From Gallibacterium anatis DSM 16844 = F 149 (lineage in GTDB: Bacteria; Pseudomonadota; Gammaproteobacteria; Enterobacterales; Pasteurellaceae), in assembly GCF_000379785.1 (NCBI RefSeq), contig NZ_KB903667.1, forward strand, positions 38,477 through 102,476: 64,000 nt of DNA. The letters are read 5' to 3'. Under the pieces are notes generated by a model, which worked only from the letters and a program-made list of their open reading frames with translations, was not told the origin of the DNA and made no database searches. This document shows, piece by piece, positions 53,917-61,849 of this stretch. The first letter of the stretch is position 1, and every line of letters begins with the position of its first letter. Both the position numbers and the translations under genes were made by a program.

Positions 53917-54258
53917 TTAATGACTTATGTCCTCTTCAGCAGCAAAGTCGGTCCACTTTGCCAACGCCGTTTTTAGCTGTTGGTAAGGGATAAAACGAGC
54001 GAAACGCTCGACCTCTTTGCTCTCGAAAAAAAGTATCACCACCGGCGCGGTGAGGGCGTGAAAATAGCTTGCCAATTCAGGGGTGTCGCCAATATTCGCT
54101 TGAACGGCGTAAATTTCCTGATTTTCGTTTAATAAGCTTTTCAGCTGGTTTTCCACCACCGTACACACGCCACAGTTGGGTGCTTTAATCAACAGCAGGC
54201 TCAATGTATGGCTTTGAATTGCTTGTTGAATAGCGGAAATAGTGAGCAGTTTGTTCAT
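53917..54258 (-). CDS. Thioredoxin-like protein
   Basis: This 113-residue protein has a thioredoxin fold pattern with the redox motif in APNCGVCTVVENQL (CGVC, near residues 29-32) and the cis-proline segment LTAPVVILFFESKE near residue 70. There is no signal peptide, so it should be cytosolic. It lies 27 bp after ttrR on the same strand and probably belongs to the ttrS-ttrR transcript. A thiol-redox role in tetrathionate or thiosulfate stress is plausible but inferred. Confidence 0.8.
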   Translation of the reverse strand: MNKLLTISAIQQAIQSHTLSLLLIKAPNCGVCTVVENQLKSLLNENQEIYAVQANIGDTPELASYFHALTAPVVILFFESKEVERFARFIPYQQLKTALAKWTDFAAEEDISH

Positions 54259-54285
54259 ATTTATCCTATTAATGCTTTTAATGCT

Positions 54286-54867
54286 TTAAGCCAGTAAATC
54301 CGCTTTTCTGATTAACTCGGCAACATTTTTGGCATTCATTTTTTCCATTATGTGTGAACGGTGAACTTCAACGGTTCTCACGGAAATATTGAGGCGTTCT
54401 GCGATCTGTTTGTTGATATTTCCTTCAATAATTAATGCCAATACCTCTTTCTCTTTTTCGCTAAGTTGATCGTAACATTGCTGAATCTGATATTGTTGAA
54501 AGCGTTTTTCACTGCGAATGCGTGCGTTTTCTAATGCAGTTTTAAGCTGATCAAAAAGAATCGGTTTTTGTAAAAAGTCGATAGCACCTTGCTTTAATTC
54601 ATTGACTGCCATATCCACATCGGCAAACGCTGTCATAATAATAACTTGTAATACGCTGTTTTTTTGTTTGAGTATTTTATGCACTTGGCGACCGTCAAAA
54701 TAGGGCATTCGCATATCCAACAGCACTACTCCCGGTTCAAAAGGGTTAACCTGTTCTAAAAAAGTTTTACTGTTTGACCAACTGACAACATCATAACCTG
54801 CTTGAGTAAGCAGAAATGTTGCCGCATCGACCACCGTTTCATCATCATCTAAGATATGTACTTTCAC
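54286..54867 (-). CDS. ttrR: Tetrathionate two-component response regulator TtrR
   Basis: This 193-residue FixJ-type regulator has a receiver domain (about 1-120) with phospho-acceptor Asp in GVVLLDMRMPYFDG, conserved Thr/Ala and Lys (FLQKPILFDQL), and a LuxR-type helix-turn-helix (KEVLALIIEGNINKQIAERL, then SVRTVEVHR). It sits between the TtrS kinase (9 bp upstream) and a thioredoxin-like gene, opposite ttrBCA. The Salmonella homologue activates ttrBCA in response to tetrathionate. Confidence 0.93.
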   Translation of the reverse strand: MKVHILDDDETVVDAATFLLTQAGYDVVSWSNSKTFLEQVNPFEPGVVLLDMRMPYFDGRQVHKILKQKNSVLQVIIMTAFADVDMAVNELKQGAIDFLQKPILFDQLKTALENARIRSEKRFQQYQIQQCYDQLSEKEKEVLALIIEGNINKQIAERLNISVRTVEVHRSHIMEKMNAKNVAELIRKADLLA

Positions 54868-54876
54868 GAGAAACTC

Positions 54877-55848
54877 CTATTGTTTGCCACCAACTCCCTG
54901 ATTAAGCGGTAATTCCAGAATCACCATCGCACCCTTGCCGGCAGGACGATTTTTGAGATAAATTTCACCTCGCATTGAGTGGATTAGGCGCTGACATAAT
55001 GTTAACCCAAGACCTAAGCCCTCTTTTTTCCGGCTGCGGAATGGCACAAATGGAAATGCCAATTCGGTTTCTGAAAAGCCTTTACCGTTATCCACAATCA
55101 AAATTTGGATGCTGTTCTCTTTCGCCTGTACGCTTATCACGATTTTATTTGCCTGTGCTTGAAGTGCATTGAGCAAACAGTTGCAGAGGATCTGCTCCAA
55201 CATCGTTTTTTTTACGCAAACTTGCCACTGTTTTGCACAAATCAGTCGTATCTTGGCACGGGAATTATAGTGTTGGCGGATAAAATCAATTGTTTTTTCT
55301 AAGCAAGATTTCAGCTCAATATTGTGTAGCCTTTCGTCTTCTTTACCTTTTGCCCAACCGGTAAGGTTGCGCATAATTTGCCGACTGCGATCAACCTGAA
55401 CTTGTATTTTATCTAAAATTTGTAATTCAAATGTTGCGTCGGATCGTTGTTTTAGCTGTTGTTTCAGTCCTTCGCTGTACATTCCGATAGCGGTAAGCGG
55501 CTGGTTAATTTCGTGCGCAATGCCGGCACTCATTTCCCCCAAAATACTTAAGCGGTCAGCTTTTATCAGTTGTTGTTCATAAAGGCGCATTTCCTGATGG
55601 GCTTGGGTTAATGCTTTGCTTTTACGATGAACCTGATAACTAATCCATAAGTAATTGAAAATAATAAAAAATAGAAGCAGCAATAATTGCCACTGGTGCT
55701 GATTAATCCAATATTTTACGCTTTGCCATAAATTTTGTTGTTGTGGATGGCGGAAAAGATTTCGCAAAATATTATCCGCTTGCTGGTCGGAGTAAGGCGG
55801 ATTCCATTGCGGTAAATCTGCCGGAACATCACCGAGCAGAATGGTCAT
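54877..55848 (-). CDS. ttrS: TtrS, C-terminal part (membrane segment and histidine kinase)
   Basis: This 323-residue reading frame starts with the last 35 or so residues of a PhnD-type sensor domain, then one transmembrane segment (about 58-75), a kinase H-box ILGEMSAGIAHEINQPLTAI, and an ATPase domain with DNGKGF and GLGLGLTLCQRL. As a separate protein it would have no signal peptide before a periplasmic-type segment. Its ATG overlaps the TAA of the upstream part; a -1 shift in the run of seven A joins them into one TtrS of about 572 residues, close to the 592 of Salmonella TtrS as I recall it. It phosphorylates TtrR. Confidence 0.88.
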   Translation of the reverse strand: MTILLGDVPADLPQWNPPYSDQQADNILRNLFRHPQQQNLWQSVKYWINQHQWQLLLLLFFIIFNYLWISYQVHRKSKALTQAHQEMRLYEQQLIKADRLSILGEMSAGIAHEINQPLTAIGMYSEGLKQQLKQRSDATFELQILDKIQVQVDRSRQIMRNLTGWAKGKEDERLHNIELKSCLEKTIDFIRQHYNSRAKIRLICAKQWQVCVKKTMLEQILCNCLLNALQAQANKIVISVQAKENSIQILIVDNGKGFSETELAFPFVPFRSRKKEGLGLGLTLCQRLIHSMRGEIYLKNRPAGKGAMVILELPLNQGVGGKQ

Positions 55849-56594
55849 TATTTTTTTACGATGTTATCCGGTACTTGTGCCATTGCCGCTAACGACCAGT
55901 TTGGTAACAGCGGAGTGCTGGAAACACAGCCTAAGTCGTTACTTTGTGGCGCTAACACACGGAAATCCGAGAAATTGACTTTCCCTTCACGGGCTAAATC
56001 TTCCAAGATACAAACAGGCACAATAGCAGCATCAACTTTATGCTGTTGCAGCCAGAAAACGGTATTATCAACCGGAAAACCGCTGAAGCGGAAAAAAATG
56101 TTTTTACCTTCAACTAAACCTTGTTGATATAACACGTTGTAGCCGAGCAAGAAACCACCAAAGGCATTTTCGCCAACTGCACTTAATGTTTTCCCTTTTA
56201 AATCAGTGATGTGATGAAAATCACTCTCTGTATTGACTAAAATCGCACTGCCAACTTTACCGGCATTGGTGTGTTGCTGACGAGGGGATTGTAATGTTGC
56301 CAACCAACGGACAGGCTGATCATTGAGATAAAAAAATTGTGATTGATTGGTTAAAATAAAATCAATGTTATCGGCTTTATCTTGGGAAAGATCGTCAAGT
56401 TGTAACGGCACCAACGAAAAATGCTGTTGTGGATAACGCTGATTTAACCAATTTATCCACGGTTGCCACTGTTGTGATAAAAAGGTTTCACCGCGCTGTG
56501 CCAAAATACCGATTTTCCAATTATCTGCGCCGGCAAAAAAAGGGAAGAGCGACAGCATTATGTAAGTCAGTGAAAGCACAATGAATTTTCTCAA
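55848..56594 (-). CDS. ttrS: TtrS, N-terminal periplasmic sensor part
   Basis: This 248-residue frame has a signal peptide/first membrane segment (residues 1-23, ending AGA) and a periplasmic substrate-binding fold of the PhnD family. Motifs include WKIGILAQRGET at the start and LKGKTLSAVGENAFGGFLLGY near residue 125. It is the tetrathionate-sensing half of TtrS. It ends GTA-AAA-AAA-TAA, right where homology to TtrS continues in the next frame. Upstream lies the shared control region with ttrB. Confidence 0.88.
   Translation of the reverse strand: MRKFIVLSLTYIMLSLFPFFAGADNWKIGILAQRGETFLSQQWQPWINWLNQRYPQQHFSLVPLQLDDLSQDKADNIDFILTNQSQFFYLNDQPVRWLATLQSPRQQHTNAGKVGSAILVNTESDFHHITDLKGKTLSAVGENAFGGFLLGYNVLYQQGLVEGKNIFFRFSGFPVDNTVFWLQQHKVDAAIVPVCILEDLAREGKVNFSDFRVLAPQSNDLGCVSSTPLLPNWSLAAMAQVPDNIVKK
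55851..55857 (-). other. A-AAA-AAA slippery heptamer at the ttrS frame junction
   Basis: On the coding (minus) strand the sequence reads GTA AAA AAA TAA TG. The A run is in the X XXY YYZ phase required for -1 ribosomal slippage, and adding one A during transcription would have the same effect. Either would read through the TAA into the kinase part. Confidence 0.7.
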
Positions 56595-56610
56595 AATTGC
56601 CTCCTATTTT

Positions 56611-56624
56611 TTGACTCAGATCAA
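56611..56624. promoter_or_regulatory. FNR-like box in the ttrS-ttrB intergenic region
   Basis: TTGACTCAGATCAA matches 9 of 10 conserved FNR positions. It lies 17 bp upstream of ttrS and 105 bp upstream of ttrB. In Salmonella ttrBCA needs the FNR homologue OxrA; no -10 at the standard distance is evident here, so its exact mode is unclear. Confidence 0.55.
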
Positions 56625-56644
56625 TACCCATACTATTTATGTGG

Positions 56645-56722
56645 AAAACCACAATAGATACCGATTTTAGGGTCAACCACAATACGAGAGAACCAACAAT
56701 AGCACGAAACGACAATAGTGGG
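56645..56722 (+). repeat. Four ACAATA iterons upstream of ttrB (possible TtrR sites)
   Basis: ACAATA occurs at 56651, 56679, 56696 and 56712, each preceded by an AAC-rich context (AACCACAATA twice, AACCAACAATA, AACGACAATA). Spacings are 28, 17 and 16 bp. Such direct repeats just before a regulated operon suggest binding sites for TtrR; this is inference. Confidence 0.45.
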
Positions 56723-56728
56723 GAAATT

Positions 56729-57454
56729 ATGGATAGTGTCAAACGAACAGCACTTAAATCGCTGACCGCACTCACTTTCGGCGCAAGTTTGATTCCGCTT
56801 GAAAGTATTGCGTTTCAGCCACCTAGACGTGGCGGTGATCAACAGCATCGTTATGCGATGATTATTGATTTACGCCGTTGTATCGGTTGTCAATCTTGTA
56901 CCGTCAGCTGCAATATCGAAAATCAAACACCGATCGGTGAATTTCGGACAACGGTACGTCAATATGAAATTACCGATGGTAAGCAGACAGTAAACAACGT
57001 GTTATTACCACGATTATGCAACCATTGCGATAATCCGCCGTGCGTGCCGGTTTGCCCTGTGCAGGCAACTTATCAACAAAAAGACGGCATTGTCGTTATC
57101 GATAATGAACGTTGTGTCGGTTGCGCTTATTGCGTTCAAGCTTGCCCTTATGATGCCCGTTTTATCAATGAAGAGACCAAAACAGCAGATAAATGCACCT
57201 TTTGTGCGCATCGTTTGGAGGCAGGTTTATTACCGGCGTGCGTGGAAAGTTGTGTTGGTGGAGCACGAATTATTGGTGATCTTGCCGATCTGAATAGCCA
57301 AATCAGAAAACTGTTTGATAGTCATAAAGATCAATTAAAAGTGTTGAAACCGGAAGCAGGAACACAGCCGCACGTTTTCTATTTAGGGCTTGATGATGCG
57401 TTTGTAAGCCGTGTACAGGGACAACCTATGCTTTGGCAGGGTAAGGGGGAATAA
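56729..57454 (+). CDS. ttrB: Tetrathionate reductase iron-sulfur subunit TtrB
   Basis: TtrB carries four 4Fe-4S clusters and passes electrons from TtrC to TtrA at the periplasmic face. Cysteine groups appear as [44 protein letters not shown] and CTFCAHRLEAGLLPAC. An N-terminal signal-like segment (VKRTALKSLTALTFGASL) suggests export. I chose ATG 56729 (RBS GGGGAA at 56720-56725), giving 241 residues; the frame is open to 56639 but that region overlaps the iterons. Its stop overlaps the ttrC start. Confidence 0.94.
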   Translation: MDSVKRTALKSLTALTFGASLIPLESIAFQPPRRGGDQQHRYAMIIDLRRCIGCQSCTVSCNIENQTPIGEFRTTVRQYEITDGKQTVNNVLLPRLCNHCDNPPCVPVCPVQATYQQKDGIVVIDNERCVGCAYCVQACPYDARFINEETKTADKCTFCAHRLEAGLLPACVESCVGGARIIGDLADLNSQIRKLFDSHKDQLKVLKPEAGTQPHVFYLGLDDAFVSRVQGQPMLWQGKGE

Positions 57455-58494
57455 TGATGATTCGCGAAGTTTTAGTTGAACCGCAAGCTATTGCGTGGCT
57501 ACCTTGGGCAGTAAGTTATTTCTTCTATATCGGCTTGGCATTATGTGCCATTATTGTCGCACTTTGTATTCGCTTTTTTGTTAAACCCTATCAGTCTAAG
57601 TCGGAATTGATAGCGTTGTTAGTAGCATTAAGCTTTGCCATTGTTGCACCGATTGCGCTCACTGCGGATTTACATCAGCCGGGAAGAGTGTGGCATTTTT
57701 ATGTTTATTTGGCTAATTGGTCGTGGATGGCGTGGGGCTCAATTTTCCTACCAATTTTTATGTTGAGTTTGGTCGGTTATATTCTGTTTTTATTGCGTCA
57801 ATTACCGCAACGTCCAACACAAAAATGGTTGGCATTGCTTTATGTCGGCAATTTAAATAACACACTTTGGTGTTGGATTTTTAGAATTTTAACTATCATC
57901 AGTAGTATCTTAATTCTGCTTTATACTTCAATGGAGGTATATAACGTTGTTGCGCGCCCGTTGTGGCATCAACCTTGGCTCATTCCATTGATTATTTTCA
58001 GTGCGTTGCCGAGCGCAATTCTGTTAACACATTTTGCGATTTCTATGATTAACGGTACAAATAATAAAGTGCTGATGAAACCATTAGTGATTGCTTGTTT
58101 GCTGTTATTAGCCGCGACTGTTGGAGCTATCTATTATCACTCATCAGAAACTGCGTTGGATTTATCCATTTTGTGTCAAGCTCGTCCGGCGGTGGCATTC
58201 ACTGCTGTGATTTGGGGATTGACCTTATTATTGGCACTGTTCAGCGCACAGGCAAAAACAATGCAATGTCTGTTATTAATTGCTTCACTTATCTTAACCG
58301 CAATGGTTCGTTGGGTGTTGTTACTTGAAGTGCAAACTGTCGCAAAATATAACGCATTAATGAACCCATATCAGTTTAATTGGGGCGTTGACGGCGGATT
58401 AGGAATGCTTTCGGTAGCCGGTTTATGGGTGACTGTAAGTGTGATTTTGTGGCAATTATTCGGATTAATTAATAAGGAGCAGCGTAATGGATAA
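57454..58494 (+). CDS. ttrC: Tetrathionate reductase membrane anchor TtrC
   Basis: TtrC is an NrfD/PsrC-type integral membrane quinol dehydrogenase with about nine hydrophobic segments in 346 residues. It supplies electrons from menaquinol to TtrB. The first membrane segment follows IREVLVEPQAIAWLPWAVSY. Two ATGs are in tandem (57454, 57457). The start overlaps ttrB by one base and the stop region overlaps ttrA by 8 bp, so ttrBCA is tightly coupled. Confidence 0.92.
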   Translation: MMIREVLVEPQAIAWLPWAVSYFFYIGLALCAIIVALCIRFFVKPYQSKSELIALLVALSFAIVAPIALTADLHQPGRVWHFYVYLANWSWMAWGSIFLPIFMLSLVGYILFLLRQLPQRPTQKWLALLYVGNLNNTLWCWIFRILTIISSILILLYTSMEVYNVVARPLWHQPWLIPLIIFSALPSAILLTHFAISMINGTNNKVLMKPLVIACLLLLAATVGAIYYHSSETALDLSILCQARPAVAFTAVIWGLTLLLALFSAQAKTMQCLLLIASLILTAMVRWVLLLEVQTVAKYNALMNPYQFNWGVDGGLGMLSVAGLWVTVSVILWQLFGLINKEQRNG

Positions 58495-61400
58495 TAAACG
58501 TCGTAATTTACTTAAAGGCGGTTTGGCTGTTGGTGCTGCTGCTTTTGTAGCCGGTTATTCACCAAAAGTGAAAGAAATTGCTAATGGCGTTTTCACAGGT
58601 TCTTCCGGTGAAAAAACCAAACATAATATTCACGGTAATTCACTCGCACCGGAATATAAGGTTGAGAATAATAAAGTGATGCCGAATACCGATCAAATTG
58701 TGTGTAATACCCAATGTATGGGTTGTTGGACACTTTGCGGTTTGCGTGCTCGAGTGGATTTGAAACAGAATAAGGTCATTCGCATCAGCGGTAATCCGTA
58801 TCATCCGCTTTCTGCCGATGAATATTTGAATTACAACACCTCGTTACAACAGGCAGAATTAAGTGTAGCAGGTGAAAACGGCTTGGAAAATCGCTCCACC
58901 GCTTGTGCACGTGGTGCGGCGTTTATGGAAGGGGTAAACAGCCCTTATCGCATTACGCAACCATTAAAACGTGTGGGTAAACGTGGCGAAGGTAAATGGA
59001 AAACCATTAGCTTTGAACAATTAATTGAAGAAGTGGTGAATGGTGGTGATCTGTTTGGTGAAGGTCATATTGATGGCTTAAAAGCGATTCGCGATTTGAA
59101 AACGCCTGTAGATGCGGAAAATCCGGATTTCGGTCCGAAAGCGAACCAGCTTTTCGTGACTTTTGCTGGCCCGGAAGGCAGACAGCCGTTATTGCAACGT
59201 TTTGCGAATAACAGTTTCGGCACTATTAATTTTGCTTCTCACGGCTCTTATTGCGGTTTGTCCTATCGTGCCGGTTCCGGTGCGGTGATGAATGATTTGG
59301 ATAAAAACTCACACGCAAAACCGGATTGGGATAATTGTGAGTTTATTCTCTTTATGGGAACTTCACCGGCACAGTCAGGCAACCCGTTTAAACGTCAGGC
59401 ACGTCAATTAGCGAAAAAACGTGCGGGAGATAATTTTGATTATGTGGTGGTTTCGCCTCGATTGGAATTAACGTCAACACACGCTACGCAAAACAATCGT
59501 TGGGTGCCGGTTTTACCGGGCGGTGATTTAGCGTTGGCATTGGCAATGTTGCGTTGGATTATTGAAAATGAACGCTTTAATGCAGATTATTTATCATTAC
59601 CGAGCCAATTTGCAATGCAGCAGGCAGGTGCAGCAAGTTATTGTAATGCCTCCCATTTATTTATCGTTGAGCCACAACATCCACGCTTTGGTCAAGCATT
59701 GACAGAACAGGATCTGTTTGATGTTGCACCGGATGCGGAAGATAAAGTGGTAGAAAATTATGATTTAGTGAAAAATGCGGAAGATGCTCAATTTGTTGTC
59801 GCTAAATCGTCGGCAAAAGCGCAAATTTGGGTGGATGAAACCGTTACCTTAAAAGATGGCTCTGCTGTGGCAGTGAAGTCTGCCTTGACTCTATTAAAAG
59901 AGTCTTGCTTTGAACATACATTGCAAGAGTATGCGGTTTTGTGCGGAGTGCCGGTGGCAACAATCGAAGCTTTGGCAAAAGAATTTACTTCACACGGACA
60001 TAAAGCGGTTGCCATTACTCACGGCGGCACAATGCAAAGCAATGGTTTCTATACTGCGTGGGCGATCTTATTGCTCAATGTGATGATTGGCAATATGAAC
60101 AAGAAAGGCGGAATGAGTGTCAGTGGTGGTAAATTCAAAGATTTTGCACCCGGTTCTCGTTACAATCTAGCGAGTTTCCCGGATATGGTGAAACCAAAAG
60201 GCACAAATTTAGCGCGCAGTAAACGTGAGTATGAAAAATCAAGTGAGTTTAAACGCAAATCGGCGCAAGGCTCGCCTTATCCTGCACGTGCAGCTTGGTA
60301 TCCGTTTGTTGGCGGTCAAATGTCGGAAATGATTACCTCCGCCTTGCAAGGTTATCCTTATTCATTAAAAGCGTGGATTAGCCATATGACCAATCCATTA
60401 TATGGTTTAACTGGTATTCATCATATTGCTGAAGAGAAGTTACGTGATCCGAAAGTGTTGCCGTTATTTATTGCTGTGGACGCTTTTATGAATGAAACCA
60501 CTGCGTTGGCGGACTATATCGTGCCGGATACACACAACTTTGAAAGCTGGGGCTTTAGTACGCCGTGGGCAGGTGTGCCGACTAAAACCAGCACGGCGCG
60601 TTGGCCGGTTATTCAATCCGCAAATGCCAAGAATGCCGATGGTGAAACTATCTGTATGGAAAGTTTTATCATTCACGTTGCCAAGGCAATGGGGTTGCCG
60701 GGATTTGATGAGAATGCCATCAGCGATAATCAGCAGCAGACTTATCCATTAAACTGCAGTGAAGATTATTTCTTACGTGCTGCCGCCAACATCGCTTTTG
60801 ACGGTAAACAGCCGGTGAATGATGCGACACAGGAAGATCGTTTATTGTCCGGTGTTGAACGCATTATGCCGTTGCTTAATAAAACCTTAAAACCGGAAGA
60901 AGTGTTGAAAGCCGCGACCGTTTTCTGTAAAGGCGGACGTTTTGCGCCGTTTAACAGTGCGTGGGACGGTGAAAATATGACAGCAAAATGGAAAGCGTGC
61001 TTGCAGGTGTGGAATCCTACGGTGGCAAAAGCGAAAAATCATCAAAACGGTGAGCATTATCACGGTTGCCCGAAATATTTTGCACCACAATTTGCGGATA
61101 ACAGTACCGTTGAAAGTCGTTATCCGAAAGCAGAATGGCCGTTTGCGTTAATGTCGTTTAAATCGAATTTGATGAGCAGCATTACTGCGCCATTGTTACG
61201 CCTTCATAGCATTAAGCCAAGCGGCATTGTGGCAATGAACAGCCAAGATGCGGTTAAATTTAAAATTGCTCACGGCGATTTGGTGGAATTGGCGACACCG
61301 GGTGGCAAAGTGAATGTTCAAGTGATGGTTATTGATGGCGTGATGCCGGGTACAATTGCGATTGAACACGGTTATGGACATAAACAACTTGGTGCAACCA

Positions 61401-61573
61401 GCTATGAAATTGATGGCAAAGTGATTGCCGGCGATGAGCGCATTAAGCAGGGCATTAATATTAATGATCTTGGCTTGATTGATGATACTAAACAGATCGC
61501 TTCACCTTGGGTTGATTGGGTGTGTGGTTCCGCAGTGCGACAAGGATTACCGGCAAAAATCACCAAGATTTAA
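58487..61573 (+). CDS. ttrA: Tetrathionate reductase catalytic subunit TtrA
   Basis: TtrA is the molybdopterin (bis-MGD) enzyme reducing tetrathionate to thiosulfate in the periplasm. The 1028-residue precursor has a twin-arginine signal (NKRRNLLKGGLAVGAAAF) and an N-terminal 4Fe-4S motif around CNTQCMGCWTLCGLRARVD. The HGSYCGLSYR segment near residue 248 contains a candidate molybdenum cysteine (inference). The frame has no internal UGA. It is the last gene of ttrBCA and is followed by a terminator. Salmonella uses this system during gut inflammation, when tetrathionate is formed. Confidence 0.95.
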   Translation: MDNKRRNLLKGGLAVGAAAFVAGYSPKVKEIANGVFTGSSGEKTKHNIHGNSLAPEYKVENNKVMPNTDQIVCNTQCMGCWTLCGLRARVDLKQNKVIRISGNPYHPLSADEYLNYNTSLQQAELSVAGENGLENRSTACARGAAFMEGVNSPYRITQPLKRVGKRGEGKWKTISFEQLIEEVVNGGDLFGEGHIDGLKAIRDLKTPVDAENPDFGPKANQLFVTFAGPEGRQPLLQRFANNSFGTINFASHGSYCGLSYRAGSGAVMNDLDKNSHAKPDWDNCEFILFMGTSPAQSGNPFKRQARQLAKKRAGDNFDYVVVSPRLELTSTHATQNNRWVPVLPGGDLALALAMLRWIIENERFNADYLSLPSQFAMQQAGAASYCNASHLFIVEPQHPRFGQALTEQDLFDVAPDAEDKVVENYDLVKNAEDAQFVVAKSSAKAQIWVDETVTLKDGSAVAVKSALTLLKESCFEHTLQEYAVLCGVPVATIEALAKEFTSHGHKAVAITHGGTMQSNGFYTAWAILLLNVMIGNMNKKGGMSVSGGKFKDFAPGSRYNLASFPDMVKPKGTNLARSKREYEKSSEFKRKSAQGSPYPARAAWYPFVGGQMSEMITSALQGYPYSLKAWISHMTNPLYGLTGIHHIAEEKLRDPKVLPLFIAVDAFMNETTALADYIVPDTHNFESWGFSTPWAGVPTKTSTARWPVIQSANAKNADGETICMESFIIHVAKAMGLPGFDENAISDNQQQTYPLNCSEDYFLRAAANIAFDGKQPVNDATQEDRLLSGVERIMPLLNKTLKPEEVLKAATVFCKGGRFAPFNSAWDGENMTAKWKACLQVWNPTVAKAKNHQNGEHYHGCPKYFAPQFADNSTVESRYPKAEWPFALMSFKSNLMSSITAPLLRLHSIKPSGIVAMNSQDAVKFKIAHGDLVELATPGGKVNVQVMVIDGVMPGTIAIEHGYGHKQLGATSYEIDGKVIAGDERIKQGININDLGLIDDTKQIASPWVDWVCGSAVRQGLPAKITKI

Positions 61574-61593
61574 TCATTACCCCACATAAACTT

Positions 61594-61625
61594 AATAAGG
61601 TACACTTCGGTGTACCTTATTTTTT
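61594..61625 (+). terminator. Rho-independent terminator of ttrBCA
   Basis: AATAAGGTACAC (61594-61605) pairs with GTGTACCTTATT (61610-61621) around a stable TTCG tetraloop, followed by T residues. Confidence 0.93.
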
Positions 61626-61640
61626 GGCAAAGAAATTCGT

Positions 61641-61670
61641 TTGACAGAAAAGTTTAACCGATCCTATACT
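61641..61670 (+). promoter_or_regulatory. Sigma-70 promoter for the TPP-riboswitch transcript
   Basis: A perfect -35 TTGACA (61641-61646) and TATACT (61665-61670) are 18 bp apart, just upstream of the riboswitch. Confidence 0.8.
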
Positions 61671-61679
61671 GATTTCGAA

Positions 61680-61760
61680 TTAGTCGGGGTGCTTTATGGC
61701 TGAGAACATACCCGAGAACCTGATTCAGTTAATGCTGACGTAGGAAACTAATAAGAAAAC
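61680..61760 (+). promoter_or_regulatory. TPP riboswitch (THI element)
   Basis: The conserved aptamer strings are in order: GGGGTGC at 61686, GGCTGAGAACATACCC, GAACCTGATTCAGTTAATG and CTGACGTAGGAAAC. These are the thi-box pyrimidine and pyrophosphate helices of the TPP aptamer. An ATAAG/CTTAT pair after it could be part of the expression platform. It precedes the solute-binding protein gene by about 90 bp, so that gene is expected to be repressed by thiamine pyrophosphate. Confidence 0.95.
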
Positions 61761-61849
61761 GCCTTATCTATTCAATATAATATTGAAATGTTTCTCTTTT
61801 GTTCCCATCAGTTAACATTATTTATATTTATTAATTCCAAGGAAGTGTT

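Noticed and set aside
55848..56594. A free-standing PhnD-type binding protein gene plus a separate kinase gene
   Set aside because: The kinase part begins with the missing end of the sensor domain and lacks an export signal, so one split ttrS explains both better.
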